Positions 17,971 to 26,855 of a stretch of 64,000 nt of DNA are shown here, piece by piece. The notes under the pieces are model-generated. The model was not told the DNA's origin. It did not search any database and worked only from the letters and a program-made list of their open reading frames with translations. This DNA comes from Deinococcus deserti VCD115 (GTDB taxonomy: Bacteria > Deinococcota > Deinococci > Deinococcales > Deinococcaceae): assembly GCF_000020685.1 (NCBI RefSeq), contig NC_012528.1:332460-396459 (forward strand), written 5' to 3'. Numbering within the stretch: the first letter of the stretch is position 1; the number at the start of each line of letters is the position of its first letter. Both the position numbers and the translations under genes were made by a program.

Positions 17971-18423
17971 TTATAGCTCCCGATGGCCTTCCGGCGTGAT
18001 TTCTCCGGGTGTCTCGTTACATACCCGGTTCGCCTGCCAGTACTTGAGAAATGCATCGATTTGGCGCAGGAACGTATCGAACGCGGACGATTTCACCATG
18101 TATGAACTTGCATGCAGGCTGTACGCTTCGCTGATGTCCTTTGCGGCAGCAGAGGTGGAGAGCATCACCACCGGAATGCGGCGCAATTTTGGCTCCTGCT
18201 TGAGCAGCCCCAATAACTGGAAGCCGCTCATTCCAGGCATGTTGATATCCAGAAGAATCACGTCCGGCAGGGTGGGCGTGGAATGCAGGAAGTTCAGGGC
18301 TTCCTCGCCGCTCTGGACGCATGTCAGGGTGCAGTCGGGCTGAAGTTCCTCGAACGCTTCCTGGGCGAGCAGAAGGTCAGTGGGGTTGTCGTCTACCAGC
18401 AGGTAGCGGCACGGAACGGACAT
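17971..18423 (-). CDS. Single-domain response regulator
   Basis: A 150-residue receiver domain without output domain. The acidic pair is in YLLVDDNPTD, the phospho-acceptor Asp in VILLDINMPGMSG, the Thr/Ser in VMLSTSA and the Lys in SYMVKSSAF. The ATG at 18423 is preferred over one 57 nt upstream because the family N-terminus begins right after it. It is the second such regulator in the window and lies about 280 bp upstream of the multi-GAF kinase, in the same orientation. Confidence 0.85.
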   Translation of the reverse strand: MSVPCRYLLVDDNPTDLLLAQEAFEELQPDCTLTCVQSGEEALNFLHSTPTLPDVILLDINMPGMSGFQLLGLLKQEPKLRRIPVVMLSTSAAAKDISEAYSLHASSYMVKSSAFDTFLRQIDAFLKYWQANRVCNETPGEITPEGHREL

Positions 18424-18554
18424 GTACCCTGAGAATAGAGCGTCTGGAGCCGCATGCCTGTGCGAAAGGTCCCCAAGCACCGCAATGAAGGCCCGGTGTC
18501 TACCCGAAAATGACGTGATTCCAGCACAAGCACATTCGGTGCAGCTTGTTCCAC

Positions 18555-19181
18555 TCAGGACAATCCGTTCAGTGCCTGTAAGGCAGGCCGGGCCGCTTCA
18601 GCAGGCAGGTGCCCCAGCAAAATGAGTTGGGCCAGGCCGTGCACGGTACCCCACATTCCTGCGGCCACGAGATCCGGGTCATTCGGCGGAACGCTGCCTT
18701 GCGCCATACAACGCTCAATGGTAAATCGGAGCAGTTGCTGATTGGCCTGGTGCACTGGGCTCGGCTGGTCTGGGATGCAGAGGCTCGGATCAAAAATAAG
18801 ATGGAAAGCGTTCGTGTGCTGAAGTGCAAACTGAATGTATGCTTCGCCGATGGCGACCAGCTGATGGAGCGGGTCGGGTCCTGCCCGTTCGAAAGCTTCC
18901 ACCTGCTTTTGATAGAACGCTTCCATACACCGCTCCGCAAGAGCAAGCAGGAGCTGACGGCGATCCGGGAAATAATGATACGGCGCAGCGTGGCTGACGC
19001 CTGCATGCTTGGCGACCTGACGCAAACTGATATGGGCAGCCTGCTGTTCTTGAAGAAGGTCGAATGCAGCGGATAACAGCGCTTCTCGCAACTGTCCGTG
19101 ATGGTAGGGACGTTGCTGCGCCGCAGGCTGGGAACGCAGTTCCCTTCGTTCCAAGGCGTTTTCCGATTTTGATCTTGACAC
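18555..19181 (-). CDS. TetR-family transcriptional repressor
   Basis: A TetR regulator of about 208 residues: helix-turn-helix in the first 70 residues (LLSAAFDLLQEQ, then ISLRQVAKHAGVSHAAPYHYF) and an all-helical ligand domain. The frame opens at two ATGs (19193 and 19190), but a TATGAT box lies 7 nt before a GTG at 19181, which fits the window's leaderless pattern better. The operator TTGAC-ACT-GTCAA (19175-19187) covers this start. It probably represses itself and the divergent quinone reductase-like gene. Confidence 0.85.
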   Translation of the reverse strand: MSRSKSENALERRELRSQPAAQQRPYHHGQLREALLSAAFDLLQEQQAAHISLRQVAKHAGVSHAAPYHYFPDRRQLLLALAERCMEAFYQKQVEAFERAGPDPLHQLVAIGEAYIQFALQHTNAFHLIFDPSLCIPDQPSPVHQANQQLLRFTIERCMAQGSVPPNDPDLVAAGMWGTVHGLAQLILLGHLPAEAARPALQALNGLS

Positions 19182-19233
19182 TGTCAACATCATAGGGCAG
19201 CATGGCCCTGCTGGATCTTGACGTTGTCAAGAT
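19172..19233. promoter_or_regulatory. Tandem TetR operators in a divergent promoter region
   Basis: Two palindromes share the same core, TTGAC-N3-GTCAA. The second, ATCTTGAC-GTT-GTCAAGAT (19215-19233), is perfect over 8-bp arms; the first (19172-19190) matches 7 of 8. They are 43 bp apart (about four helical turns) between a TetR gene and its divergent neighbour. Confidence 0.7.
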
Positions 19234-19295
19234 TTAGGTGCCCGGTTCTCTCGATCGGGCACCTCCACCTCTTCGTTTCGTCTCGAGGACTCCTT

Positions 19296-19871
19296 ATGCG
19301 CACCCTTGTCATCATCGGTCACCCCAATCCAAACAGCTTTTGCCATGCACTGGCTCAGCAGTACATAGATGCCGGGCGCACTTCGGGCGCGGAGATCAGA
19401 GTGCTTGACCTCTCCACGCTCAGGTTCGACCCCTCCCTTCGTAATGGCTTTCAAGGAGCGCAGGACCTCGAATCAGAATTGCAAGAAGCCCAGGCGCTGC
19501 TGAAATGGTGCAGTCACCTGTGCCTGATCTACCCCGTCTGGTGGGGCTCGACTCCCGCTGTACTCAAGGGTTTTTTTGACCGTGTGCTCCTGCCGGGCTT
19601 TGCCTTTAAATACCGGCCGTCAGGTCTTCCAGACAAATTACTCGCTGGCCGAAGCGCGCGTCTGATCGTCACCAGTGATTCACCCACCTGGTACCTCAAA
19701 TGGATGATGCGAGATGCAGCAATTCATTCTGTAAAACACAGCACTCTCGCTTTCTGTGGCTTTAAAGTGCGGGTCAGCCGGGTGGACAATGTCCGGCAAA
19801 GTAGCCCTGGAAAGCGCACCCAATGGTTAAACCGAATGACCTCGGTGGCGCTCCAGGATCATCGGCACTGA
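19296..19871 (+). CDS. Flavodoxin-fold NAD(P)H:quinone reductase-like protein
   Basis: A 191-residue protein of the flavodoxin_2 group (KefF, MdaB, NQO1-type). It starts LVIIGHPNPNSFCHAL, the FMN/FAD phosphate-binding region, and carries the YPVWWGSTPAVLKGFFDRV segment characteristic of this group, followed by GFAFKY. The ATG at 19296 has GAGGA upstream. Its gene diverges from a TetR repressor with tandem operators, so it is probably induced by quinones or other electrophiles. Confidence 0.88.
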   Translation: MRTLVIIGHPNPNSFCHALAQQYIDAGRTSGAEIRVLDLSTLRFDPSLRNGFQGAQDLESELQEAQALLKWCSHLCLIYPVWWGSTPAVLKGFFDRVLLPGFAFKYRPSGLPDKLLAGRSARLIVTSDSPTWYLKWMMRDAAIHSVKHSTLAFCGFKVRVSRVDNVRQSSPGKRTQWLNRMTSVALQDHRH

Positions 19872-20032
19872 ACAAGGGGGCGCCCAAGCGCGTTGAACGC
19901 GAGGCAGATGACACCCACCTGTCTGCGGGAGAGGGGAGCGCTGAAGGCTGTGGATCCTGAAAGGCCCCGTCTATGCCCACCGGTCAGACCGTGCCCACCA
20001 CCCTCCAAGGCAGAGGGAACCGGCAGGAGGTG

Positions 20033-20872
20033 TTACCGGATCCAGGCTGTGTTTCCCTCTTCCACGGGCAACTCCGCTTCTGGACGGGCCCGCCGTTGCG
20101 ATCGCCGTTGGGTCTGAAACCATCCCCAGAAGGCGACGCCCATCAACAGAACCTCGGCGAGATCACCCCAGGAGTACATAAGCTGTGCCGCGGCCCGGAG
20201 ATTCTCAGGGGAATCTGTCGTTCCCCTAGGCCACAACCCGGCGTAGAGCACCTTGGCCAGAATGGCGTGCGCCGCGGTACCCAGCAGAAGTACGACCAAC
20301 CGCGCACGGAACGAGGTCCGCACCGCGACCGGCTCGATTCCTGACAGGACCACGGCATACAGGAACCCGGCAGCCACCACGTGGCACGCCACCACTGTAT
20401 GGAGCAGAGCAGAGCCCAGCATGTGGGAGTACAGCGGGGTGAGGTACAGCAGATACAGCCCCCCCACATTCAGCACGAGAACGCTGCCGGGAGACGTGAG
20501 CAGACCCATGGAAGGCCAATGCAGCCACCTGATCAGCCGACGTGCGCTGCTCACCGGAAGGCTGCGCAGCAACAGCGTAAGCGGCCAGCCCAGCGCCAGC
20601 GCCAGCGGCGCAAACATCCCCGAGACCAGATGTTGCCGCATGTGCGCCCGGACGGAGGTGTGGGCCAGGGCGTTCTGCAAGGGTGAGAATGCCCAGGCCA
20701 GCAGGGCCAGACCGAGGATGAAGGAAGCCGTTCGGTGCACCGGCCAGGACTGCCGTTTGCGCCGCTGCCGCGCTGCCATCATCAGGTAGAGTGCCCCCAG
20801 GATCAGCAGCAGTCCCCAACCCAGCAGTGAAAAGACTTCAGGATCCGTGGTCAGGCTGTGCCGCGAATGCAT
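20033..20872 (-). CDS. CtaG/Caa3-type cytochrome c oxidase assembly membrane protein
   Basis: A 279-residue protein with seven membrane helices. The motif HMRQHLVSGMFAPLALALG and later SHMLGSALLHTVVACHVVAAG, with repeated conserved His residues, are typical of Caa3_CtaG family proteins, which are linked to copper insertion into cytochrome oxidase. The ATG at 20872 shares one base with the stop of the upstream DUF2243 gene, so the two are translationally coupled. No oxidase subunit genes are nearby. Confidence 0.8.
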   Translation of the reverse strand: MHSRHSLTTDPEVFSLLGWGLLLILGALYLMMAARQRRKRQSWPVHRTASFILGLALLAWAFSPLQNALAHTSVRAHMRQHLVSGMFAPLALALGWPLTLLLRSLPVSSARRLIRWLHWPSMGLLTSPGSVLVLNVGGLYLLYLTPLYSHMLGSALLHTVVACHVVAAGFLYAVVLSGIEPVAVRTSFRARLVVLLLGTAAHAILAKVLYAGLWPRGTTDSPENLRAAAQLMYSWGDLAEVLLMGVAFWGWFQTQRRSQRRARPEAELPVEEGNTAWIR

Positions 20873-21378
20873 CAACGGCCCAGCGCAGCTCGGCTGGCCT
20901 GTCGGTGAAGCACCACACCAAGCAGCAGCAGCAGCAGTCCTGCCAGATTCCACGTCACGTCGTAGGGGAGCAAGGGCACGCCGTACCGAATCTGGTGCGC
21001 GTGCAGCACCTTGTGATTGACCAGTCCGTCAAACAGCTGAAACCCTCCGAGACCAAGAAACAGTCCGGCGCGGAAGTAGGCGGGCGCAAAGGACTGGGCC
21101 CGCAGGACATCAACCAGGAAGAAGATGCCAGCGACAATGGCCATCAATTCCGCTGCATGCAGCAGGCCGTCGCTCACCAATCCAAGGGCGGGCGTCGAAC
21201 GGTCATAAAAGTGGTGCCATCCAAGAACCTGGTGGAAGATGATCTCATCCACGCCGGCCATGAACGCTATTCCCAGCAGAGCGCCGCTCATTCGGGAGCG
21301 TCGTATGTTCAATCTGAGCCCGGGAAGCCCCGGTGTGACCGGACCTGTGTCCCGGCGCTGACTTGGGGGGATGTTCAT
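20872..21378 (-). CDS. DUF2243 family membrane protein
   Basis: A 168-residue protein with four membrane helices. It carries the family pattern GVDEIIFHQVLGWHHFYD near residue 42 and LFDGLVNHKVLHAHQIR near residue 115, rich in conserved His. The ATG at 21378 follows an excellent AAGGAGGTCGTT site; the longer open frame is not supported. The family is often encoded beside CtaG-like proteins, as here, which hints at metal or heme-copper oxidase maturation, but its function is not established. Confidence 0.82.
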   Translation of the reverse strand: MNIPPSQRRDTGPVTPGLPGLRLNIRRSRMSGALLGIAFMAGVDEIIFHQVLGWHHFYDRSTPALGLVSDGLLHAAELMAIVAGIFFLVDVLRAQSFAPAYFRAGLFLGLGGFQLFDGLVNHKVLHAHQIRYGVPLLPYDVTWNLAGLLLLLLGVVLHRQASRAALGR

Positions 21379-21564
21379 AACGACCTCCTTGACGGAGCAA
21401 ACAAGCGGGACCGAGAACCACCCGCTGGAGTTCAGACCCGTGCTTAACAGACCGCGTTCCCAGGCTCCGTATCCATTCATGTCTTCTTTATCTGGCTCAA
21501 ACAGCGTTGGACTGGCACACATGTGGATAAATCCAGGTCCGTCCCCACCTACCATGAACCACCT

Positions 21565-22983
21565 ATGGAGCGCGCATATCTGGAATACTCCGATCCCAAT
21601 GGAGCCGAACACAAGTTTTACGAGGTGCTTGTGGAGGGTTCAGAACTGACGATCCGTTACGGCCGTATTGGTTCCGAAGGTCAAAAACAGGTCAAAACCC
21701 TCGCTTCTCCGGAAAAAGCTGTGGCAGAAGCAGCCAAGAAAGTCGCCGAAAAGCGCCGGAAAGGGTATGAGGACGCCGTCCAGGGCATCCGTCAGAAGCG
21801 CTCCGTTGTCCGGCGTACAGTCACTGAAAGTCGCGTCACCGTAAAGAAAGTGGCCCCAGTGCTGTGGCGCTTTCATTCTGGCGCACCCGCCTACGGCATT
21901 TTCGTTGATTCCCAGCACGCCTGGGTCGGCAATGAGCGCGGTGAAGTCTATGCGCTGACCCTCGACGGTGAGCCCAATCTGAAATTCAAACTTCCTGACG
22001 GCGTCAAATGCCTGGTACGTGATGGGCGCTGGACGTTCGCCGGCTGTGACGACGGCAACGTATACGACCTGAGTGGGAAGCTTCCCTTCATGGCCTACGA
22101 GGTGCATACCGAAGCCTCGCTGCTGTGGCTGGACGTCAACCAGGGTGTTCTGGGAGTCGGCGACCATCTGGGCGGCGTGTATGCCTTCGACGCCGAAAGT
22201 GACCAGCAGTGGGCGAACGTCTCGGAGGACGCCAACATGACCTGGATGGTCCGCGTCGATGAGGCGGGCGTGTATTTCGGACACAGCAGAGGTATCGGCA
22301 TGTTCGACCGCATGAGCGGTCTGCCCGTTTGGGAGCAGAAGACGCGGGGGAACGTGCTGTTCGGTTGGCAGGAAGGTGAGTCTGTGTATGCCGGCACCTC
22401 CGCAAGTCTGGTGCAACGCTTCAACAAAACCGGCAGGCACGAAGCCGACTACCAGTGCGACAGCAGCGTCCTGTCCTGCGCGACCAGCAGCAGTGGCAAA
22501 TACGTCTTCGCCGGGGACAGCGCAAGTGCCATCTACTGCTTTGCGGAAGATGGGACCCGGTTGTGGAAGCTGGGGAGTGGCTGCGGCAGTGTGCTGAGCA
22601 TGCAGTACTTCCAGGAGCGGCTGTACCTGGTCACCACGACCGGGTTCCTGGCTGCCGTGGATGCCAGTGCCACAGCCATCGAAGTCGCCCAGCAGGGCGT
22701 CACACCACAGATGCGCGAAGTGAAACCAGCTGCAATTGAGGCGCACACCCCGCCGACGAGCCTGACCCTGACCAACGACGTGGGTGAAGGCATTGTGTTG
22801 ATCTGTACCCGGGAAGCCGGGAAGTTGCGTGTCAGGGCGGCGGGTCCGGAGTATCGCCCCTGGAATGTGCAGTTTCCACGTGACCTTCGAGAGGAGGGAG
22901 CCCGGTACGTGGTCGACGGGCTGCTTGATGCCGGCGGTTTTTACCGGGTAGTTGGAGAAATACGCCGGCTGAACGGTGAGTGA
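21565..22983 (+). CDS. WGR-domain protein with PQQ-like beta-propeller
   Basis: A 472-residue cytosolic protein. Residues about 1-80 form a WGR domain: the strand FYEVLVEGSELTIRYGRIG has Tyr-Gly-Arg where PARPs have Trp-Gly-Arg, followed by KTLASPEKAVAEAAKK. A basic linker (residues about 75-110; KRRKGYEDAVQGIRQKR) precedes a C-terminal beta-propeller of repeated units such as AWVGNERGEVYAL and VFAGDSASAIYCF. No catalytic domain is visible. WGR domains bind DNA ends or nucleic acid in PARPs, so a damage-related scaffold is conceivable, but this is inference. ATG 21565 fits the domain; a GTG 42 nt upstream is possible. Confidence 0.82.
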   Translation: MERAYLEYSDPNGAEHKFYEVLVEGSELTIRYGRIGSEGQKQVKTLASPEKAVAEAAKKVAEKRRKGYEDAVQGIRQKRSVVRRTVTESRVTVKKVAPVLWRFHSGAPAYGIFVDSQHAWVGNERGEVYALTLDGEPNLKFKLPDGVKCLVRDGRWTFAGCDDGNVYDLSGKLPFMAYEVHTEASLLWLDVNQGVLGVGDHLGGVYAFDAESDQQWANVSEDANMTWMVRVDEAGVYFGHSRGIGMFDRMSGLPVWEQKTRGNVLFGWQEGESVYAGTSASLVQRFNKTGRHEADYQCDSSVLSCATSSSGKYVFAGDSASAIYCFAEDGTRLWKLGSGCGSVLSMQYFQERLYLVTTTGFLAAVDASATAIEVAQQGVTPQMREVKPAAIEAHTPPTSLTLTNDVGEGIVLICTREAGKLRVRAAGPEYRPWNVQFPRDLREEGARYVVDGLLDAGGFYRVVGEIRRLNGE

Positions 22984-23400
22984 TTGCCCCAAACGACCCC
23001 ACTGACCTCCCAGCCGATCGCCCGGAGTCCTGCATTGGCTGCGTGACCTTCTTCGTGGCCTTTGGAATCACGCCGATTCCCGCCGCATATAGCCTCTGGG
23101 GAGCCTGGGACGGGTGGGCAGATGCGCATGTGCGCCATGGACAGCACAGACCTTACGGCGAACTCGTCTGTGTCCTGGTGCCTATGGCAAGCTGATACAG
23201 CTGAGAAAAAGCGCATGTTGCTGCTGGCGATGACCGGAGCGGGCAAGGATCAAGAGCTCACCCCTGCATTCAGACCCAGCATGTCCACGAACTACAGGAC
23301 TCTCAGCCCGGGTGAGCCGAGGGGGCTCGGTGCAGAGTATGTGGCCCGCGATGATCAGTCCCTACGCAGGTGCGTGGGAAAACTCGTAGGACCACAGCTC
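22984..23400. other. Intergenic region, no gene seen
   Basis: No convincing coding frame was found on either strand. The right edge leads into the MerR promoter. Confidence 0.45.
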
Positions 23401-23438
23401 TTGACTCTGACGCATGTGTCAGGGTTTAAGTTGAGGGC
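23401..23438 (+). promoter_or_regulatory. MerR-type leaderless promoter
   Basis: A TTGACT -35 box (23401-23406) and a TAAGTT -10 box (23427-23432) are separated by a long 20-bp spacer that contains the dyad CTGAC-N6-GTCAG (23407-23422). An overlong spacer with a dyad is the hallmark of MerR-family promoters. The GTG start of the regulator follows 6 nt after the -10 box. Confidence 0.6.
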
Positions 23439-23834
23439 GTGGAGAAGTTGCGTATCGGTCAAGTAGCACAAGCCAGCGGCGTGAGTGTTCGTGCCATTCG
23501 GCATTACGAACAGCTCGGGCTTCTGGCTGCCACACGCACCGACAGTCAGTACCGGGTGTTCCAGCCTGAGGACATCGACCGCGTCAAGCTGATTCAGCTG
23601 TTTCTTAGTGTCGGCTTCAAGCTTGAAGAGATTAACCGCTGGGCCCCCTGCTTTCAGGAAGGCCGCTCTGACCGGGATACGTCCCCGCAGGAGATGCACG
23701 CCTTCTACATGCGCAAGATTGCAAACGTCGATATGCAGCTCGCGGCCCTGAAAATCGTACGCGACAAGCTCGCCACCGAGGCGCGCCGTATCGAAGAGCA
23801 GGCCAGGGACCTCCACCTCCACCCCGACCGCTGA
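23439..23834 (+). CDS. MerR-family transcriptional regulator
   Basis: A 131-residue regulator with the MerR winged helix (IGQVAQASGVSVRAIRHYEQLGLL) and a dimerisation coiled coil at the C-terminus. Only one Cys (in WAPCF) occurs and the usual metal-binding C-terminal cysteines are absent, so it is unlikely to be a metal sensor. The start is a GTG next to a dyad-containing promoter, implying autoregulation. The metallo-hydrolase gene begins 66 bp downstream on the same strand and is a plausible target. Confidence 0.85.
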   Translation: MEKLRIGQVAQASGVSVRAIRHYEQLGLLAATRTDSQYRVFQPEDIDRVKLIQLFLSVGFKLEEINRWAPCFQEGRSDRDTSPQEMHAFYMRKIANVDMQLAALKIVRDKLATEARRIEEQARDLHLHPDR

Positions 23835-23900
23835 CCCACTTACATTCCTTGCCTCACACGGCTCCCGGCCCGCCGTGAGAGGTCCCCTCATGGAGCATCT

Positions 23901-24650
23901 ATGCGCCTGCAACTCATCCGGAACGCTACCCTTCGCCTTGCCTACGCTGGCACCACGCTTCTCGTTGACCCATTTCTGGCCGATCAGTTCAGCCTCCCCA
24001 GCATTGCCGGGAAGAGCCAGAACCCCACGGCAGCTCTTCCAGTTTCCGCTGAGCACGTCGTGCAGAACGTTGTACTCGTGCTGGTGTCGCACCTGCATCC
24101 GGACCATATTGACCTTACGCCTCCACGCATTCCAACGCAGCTGCCCCTGCTAAGTCAGCCCACTGACGCAGACGCTCTACGCGCTGCCGGATTCACTGAC
24201 GTGACTGGCATCAGCAATGAATTTCATTGGAAAGGCATCTGTATAACTCGCACCGGTGGCGCGCATGGTACGGGTCCAGTGGGCGCCGCGCTGGGAGAGG
24301 TAAGCGGCTTCGTGCTCCAGGCACCGGGCGAACCGACGGTGTACATCGCAGGCGACACCATCTGGAACGACGATGTACGTGCTGCCATACAAGCCTTTGG
24401 GCCGGAGGTAATCATTACGAATTCCGGCGGCGCACTGATCCGGGACACACTGATCATTATGGACACGGAGCAGACCCTGGCTGTGGCCGCCGCCGCTCCG
24501 CAAGCAACAGTAATTGCCGTGCACCTGGAAGCCTACGATCACGCCCCGGTCACCCGGGACCAGTTGAGGGCCGCTGCATCTGAGGCAGGAATCACCGAAC
24601 GCGTCCTGGTTCCGGAGGACGGTGAAACCATCGAAATCTACGTTCAGTGA
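23901..24650 (+). CDS. Metallo-beta-lactamase fold hydrolase (UlaG-like)
   Basis: A 249-residue hydrolase. The zinc motif appears as VSHLHPDHID near residue 65, with further ligands in TGGAHGTGP near 119, YIAGDTIW near 150 and AVHLEAYDH near 215. Its compact form, without insertions, resembles the UlaG/ RNase-Z-like group rather than beta-lactamases. The substrate is unknown. It follows a MerR regulator in the same orientation. Confidence 0.85.
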   Translation: MRLQLIRNATLRLAYAGTTLLVDPFLADQFSLPSIAGKSQNPTAALPVSAEHVVQNVVLVLVSHLHPDHIDLTPPRIPTQLPLLSQPTDADALRAAGFTDVTGISNEFHWKGICITRTGGAHGTGPVGAALGEVSGFVLQAPGEPTVYIAGDTIWNDDVRAAIQAFGPEVIITNSGGALIRDTLIIMDTEQTLAVAAAAPQATVIAVHLEAYDHAPVTRDQLRAAASEAGITERVLVPEDGETIEIYVQ

Positions 24651-24801
24651 CCATAGGATTCACTCGATCCCCCAAAAGCCAAGTGTGATGGTGCTTGGGG
24701 AACACCGGAGGTATGTAAATCTTGCAAAACTCCTATGGCGTTGAAGCCACTCTATTGAAACACGTCACTAACCGACGTATTTCAGGCCTAAGCTTTCACA
24801 T

Positions 24802-25371
24802 ATGAGCGAGATTCTTCTGTTTCATCATGTCCTGGGTTTAACGAAGGGAGTTCACACTTTTGCCGAACATCTGCGTCAGGCAGGGCATACAGTTCATACT
24901 CCCGATCTCTTCCAGGGGCAGACCTTCGCTACCCTGGACGAAGGAATCCATTATGCCGAGCAGGTGGGATTTAAAACGCTGGAAGGGCGTGCGGTGCGGA
25001 TCGCCGACGAGCTCCCTCGCCATCTCGTTTACGCTGGCTTCTCGCTGGGGGTCATGCCAGCGCAGAAGCTGGCTCAGACCAGGACAGGAGCCCTAGGGGC
25101 CTTGTTCTTTCATGGCTGCCTGCCTCCCGAGGCCTATGGAGCGGGTTGGCCCACCGATCTGCCGGTTCAGATTCACGCCATGGATGCAGACCCTTGGTTT
25201 GCGGAGGACAAAGAGGCTGCACAGGTCGTCGTGCACTCGGCCTCAAACGGGCATCTGTTCATGTACCCCGGAGACAAGCACCTCTTTACCGACTGCAGTC
25301 TGGCCGCTTATGACTCCGGTGCGACCTCGCTCCTGATGGAGCGCGTCCTCGCCTTCTTGGCCCGGCTGTGA
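24802..25371 (+). CDS. Dienelactone hydrolase family protein
   Basis: A 189-residue alpha/beta hydrolase. The nucleophile elbow reads GFSLGV (about residue 77), that is, Ser instead of the Cys of classical dienelactone hydrolases; the Asp is likely in MDADPWF and the His in GDKHLF. The N-terminus LLFHHVLGLTKGVHTFAEHLR matches small actinobacterial and deinococcal members. A TAAGCT box lies 7 nt before the ATG and no ribosome binding site is present, so it may be leaderless. The substrate is unknown. Confidence 0.8.
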   Translation: MSEILLFHHVLGLTKGVHTFAEHLRQAGHTVHTPDLFQGQTFATLDEGIHYAEQVGFKTLEGRAVRIADELPRHLVYAGFSLGVMPAQKLAQTRTGALGALFFHGCLPPEAYGAGWPTDLPVQIHAMDADPWFAEDKEAAQVVVHSASNGHLFMYPGDKHLFTDCSLAAYDSGATSLLMERVLAFLARL

Positions 25372-25527
25372 ATGTGACGGGGTTAGAAAACCAACCGGTC
25401 ATTACTGTTATTCAGTGGACTCTTCCCGCGCCTGCGTGAACGGCACCGGGGGCAACCGTCAGACTAAGAGCAGCCGCACTCAGCTTCCCTCTTAGTCCAG
25501 AGCGGGTTCTCCTTACTTTCTGCAGCG

Positions 25528-25995
25528 TCAACTGCTTCCGGAACTCTCTGGGTTCTGCTGAAGTCTGTCGATAACCTTATCCTTGAGCGGATCCGAACTG
25601 CTGGTTGCGTGATCGAGTGGGAGCTCGCCGTCACGCCTCCATTCCGTTCCGGTACCAGGATACGTTCCTCTTGTTTTCGGATTCACTTTCCGAATCGCAT
25701 CCTTGGCCGCTCGTGCAGTCTGGGTCAGGTTGTTCCTGGCACCAGGGGGGATCCGGTCCGCGATACCCTGGACCCGCTGCTGTACGGAAGGGTTACGGCG
25801 GTACAGGGCGTATGCTCCGCCTGCCAGCAGAAAAAGGCTCCACGGCACGTGAACCGACGTCTGATTGGAGGGCAGGTGGCCAGCACGTTTACGTATGGCC
25901 TCAAGTTGGCGCCCCTGCTCCTTCGCGTAGGATAGAAGTTCAGTCCACTCCTGCTCAAGTGTGGTGGGGGGGGTTAAAGCTTGCTGTGTATTCAT
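25528..25995 (-). CDS. Hypothetical single-pass membrane protein
   Basis: A 155-residue protein with a polar N-terminal coiled-coil-like stretch (LEQEWTELLSYAKEQGRQLEAIRKR), one membrane segment near residue 52 (WSLFLLAGGAYALY) and a basic, disordered C-terminal half rich in Arg, Pro and Gly. The ATG has GGAGGTGA upstream. No family is recognised; the layout recalls small stress-related envelope proteins. Confidence 0.6.
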   Translation of the reverse strand: MNTQQALTPPTTLEQEWTELLSYAKEQGRQLEAIRKRAGHLPSNQTSVHVPWSLFLLAGGAYALYRRNPSVQQRVQGIADRIPPGARNNLTQTARAAKDAIRKVNPKTRGTYPGTGTEWRRDGELPLDHATSSSDPLKDKVIDRLQQNPESSGSS

Positions 25996-26495
25996 CAGTC
26001 ACCTCCATCAACTTGCTAGCGACTGTTCCCCAGTACAGCGGGCACACCCCAGCGTATGCATCTGATTGTGAGGGACAAACAAAACCTCGAAGCGAGTTTT
26101 CGGTGAAAAAATCGATAATTCTCAAAAGGTTAAGAAGATGTGGAACTTGATCACGAGGCAATACTTTGGAGCCACCCTTCTTGTTTCAACATCCAGACAC
26201 CACCATGTCCCGGGCAATACGTGTACACAGTCGCTGTTCGATATATTCAGCGCCCTTCGAACACGTAAAAATCAGTGTTGAGCGGCGGTACGGTTTCCCT
26301 TGAGGCTACCCCTCAACAGTGTCCAAGGCCCGCTGTGCAATCTGAATACCTGGGCCCGCAGCTGCACGTTGTTTCTTCGGGGAACCAGGCATGACAGGGG
26401 TTGAAATGGAGCCTTAGCCCGGCAGCCGTCCGGGCCGACCAGGGCTTGCCGCTAGTCCAGCCCTGTACGCTGACCGCCGACACGTGTGTTCCGAC
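25996..26495. other. Intergenic region, no gene seen
   Basis: About 500 bp with no convincing reading frame or strong repeat. Confidence 0.45.
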
Positions 26496-26855
26496 TCAGA
26501 ACACCTTACTGCCGAGCTTTGCCTCCCGCTTGGGGGTCAGGAAAGTGGCCTCTCCGCTTGCGGCGCCCGGCACCTGGACCCCGAGGATCAGAACCTCGCT
26601 CATGGTCTTCCCTACCAGCCGGGGTTCGAAGTTCAGCACGCCCACCACCTGTTGTCCCACCAACTCCTCGGACTGATGCTGGGTAAAACGGCCAACACTG
26701 ACCCGGCGCCCATATTTGCCGAAATCCACCGTCAACCGGTAGGCCTGTTTGGGTGCAGATTCCTCGAGAACTGCCTCAACCACGCGGCCCAGGCGAATAT
26801 CCAGACGCGCCAGCGTCTCTTCGTACGAAACGGCTGCTTTAAGATCCGATGCCAT
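26496..26855 (-). CDS. csaA: CsaA-type tRNA-binding domain protein
   Basis: A 119-residue protein made of one OB-fold tRNA-binding domain (LDIRLGRVVEAV near residue 17, then VDFGKYGRRVSVG and LVGQQVVGVLNF, ending with the family VLILGVQVP). CsaA proteins bind the L-shaped tRNA backbone as dimers and have been linked to export chaperone activity. GGGAG precedes the ATG. It stands alone. Confidence 0.87.
   Translation of the reverse strand: MASDLKAAVSYEETLARLDIRLGRVVEAVLEESAPKQAYRLTVDFGKYGRRVSVGRFTQHQSEELVGQQVVGVLNFEPRLVGKTMSEVLILGVQVPGAASGEATFLTPKREAKLGSKVF

Noticed and set aside
21640..22992. 450-codon open frame antisense to the WGR protein
   Set aside because: Same reason; the sense strand has clear domains and repeat structure.
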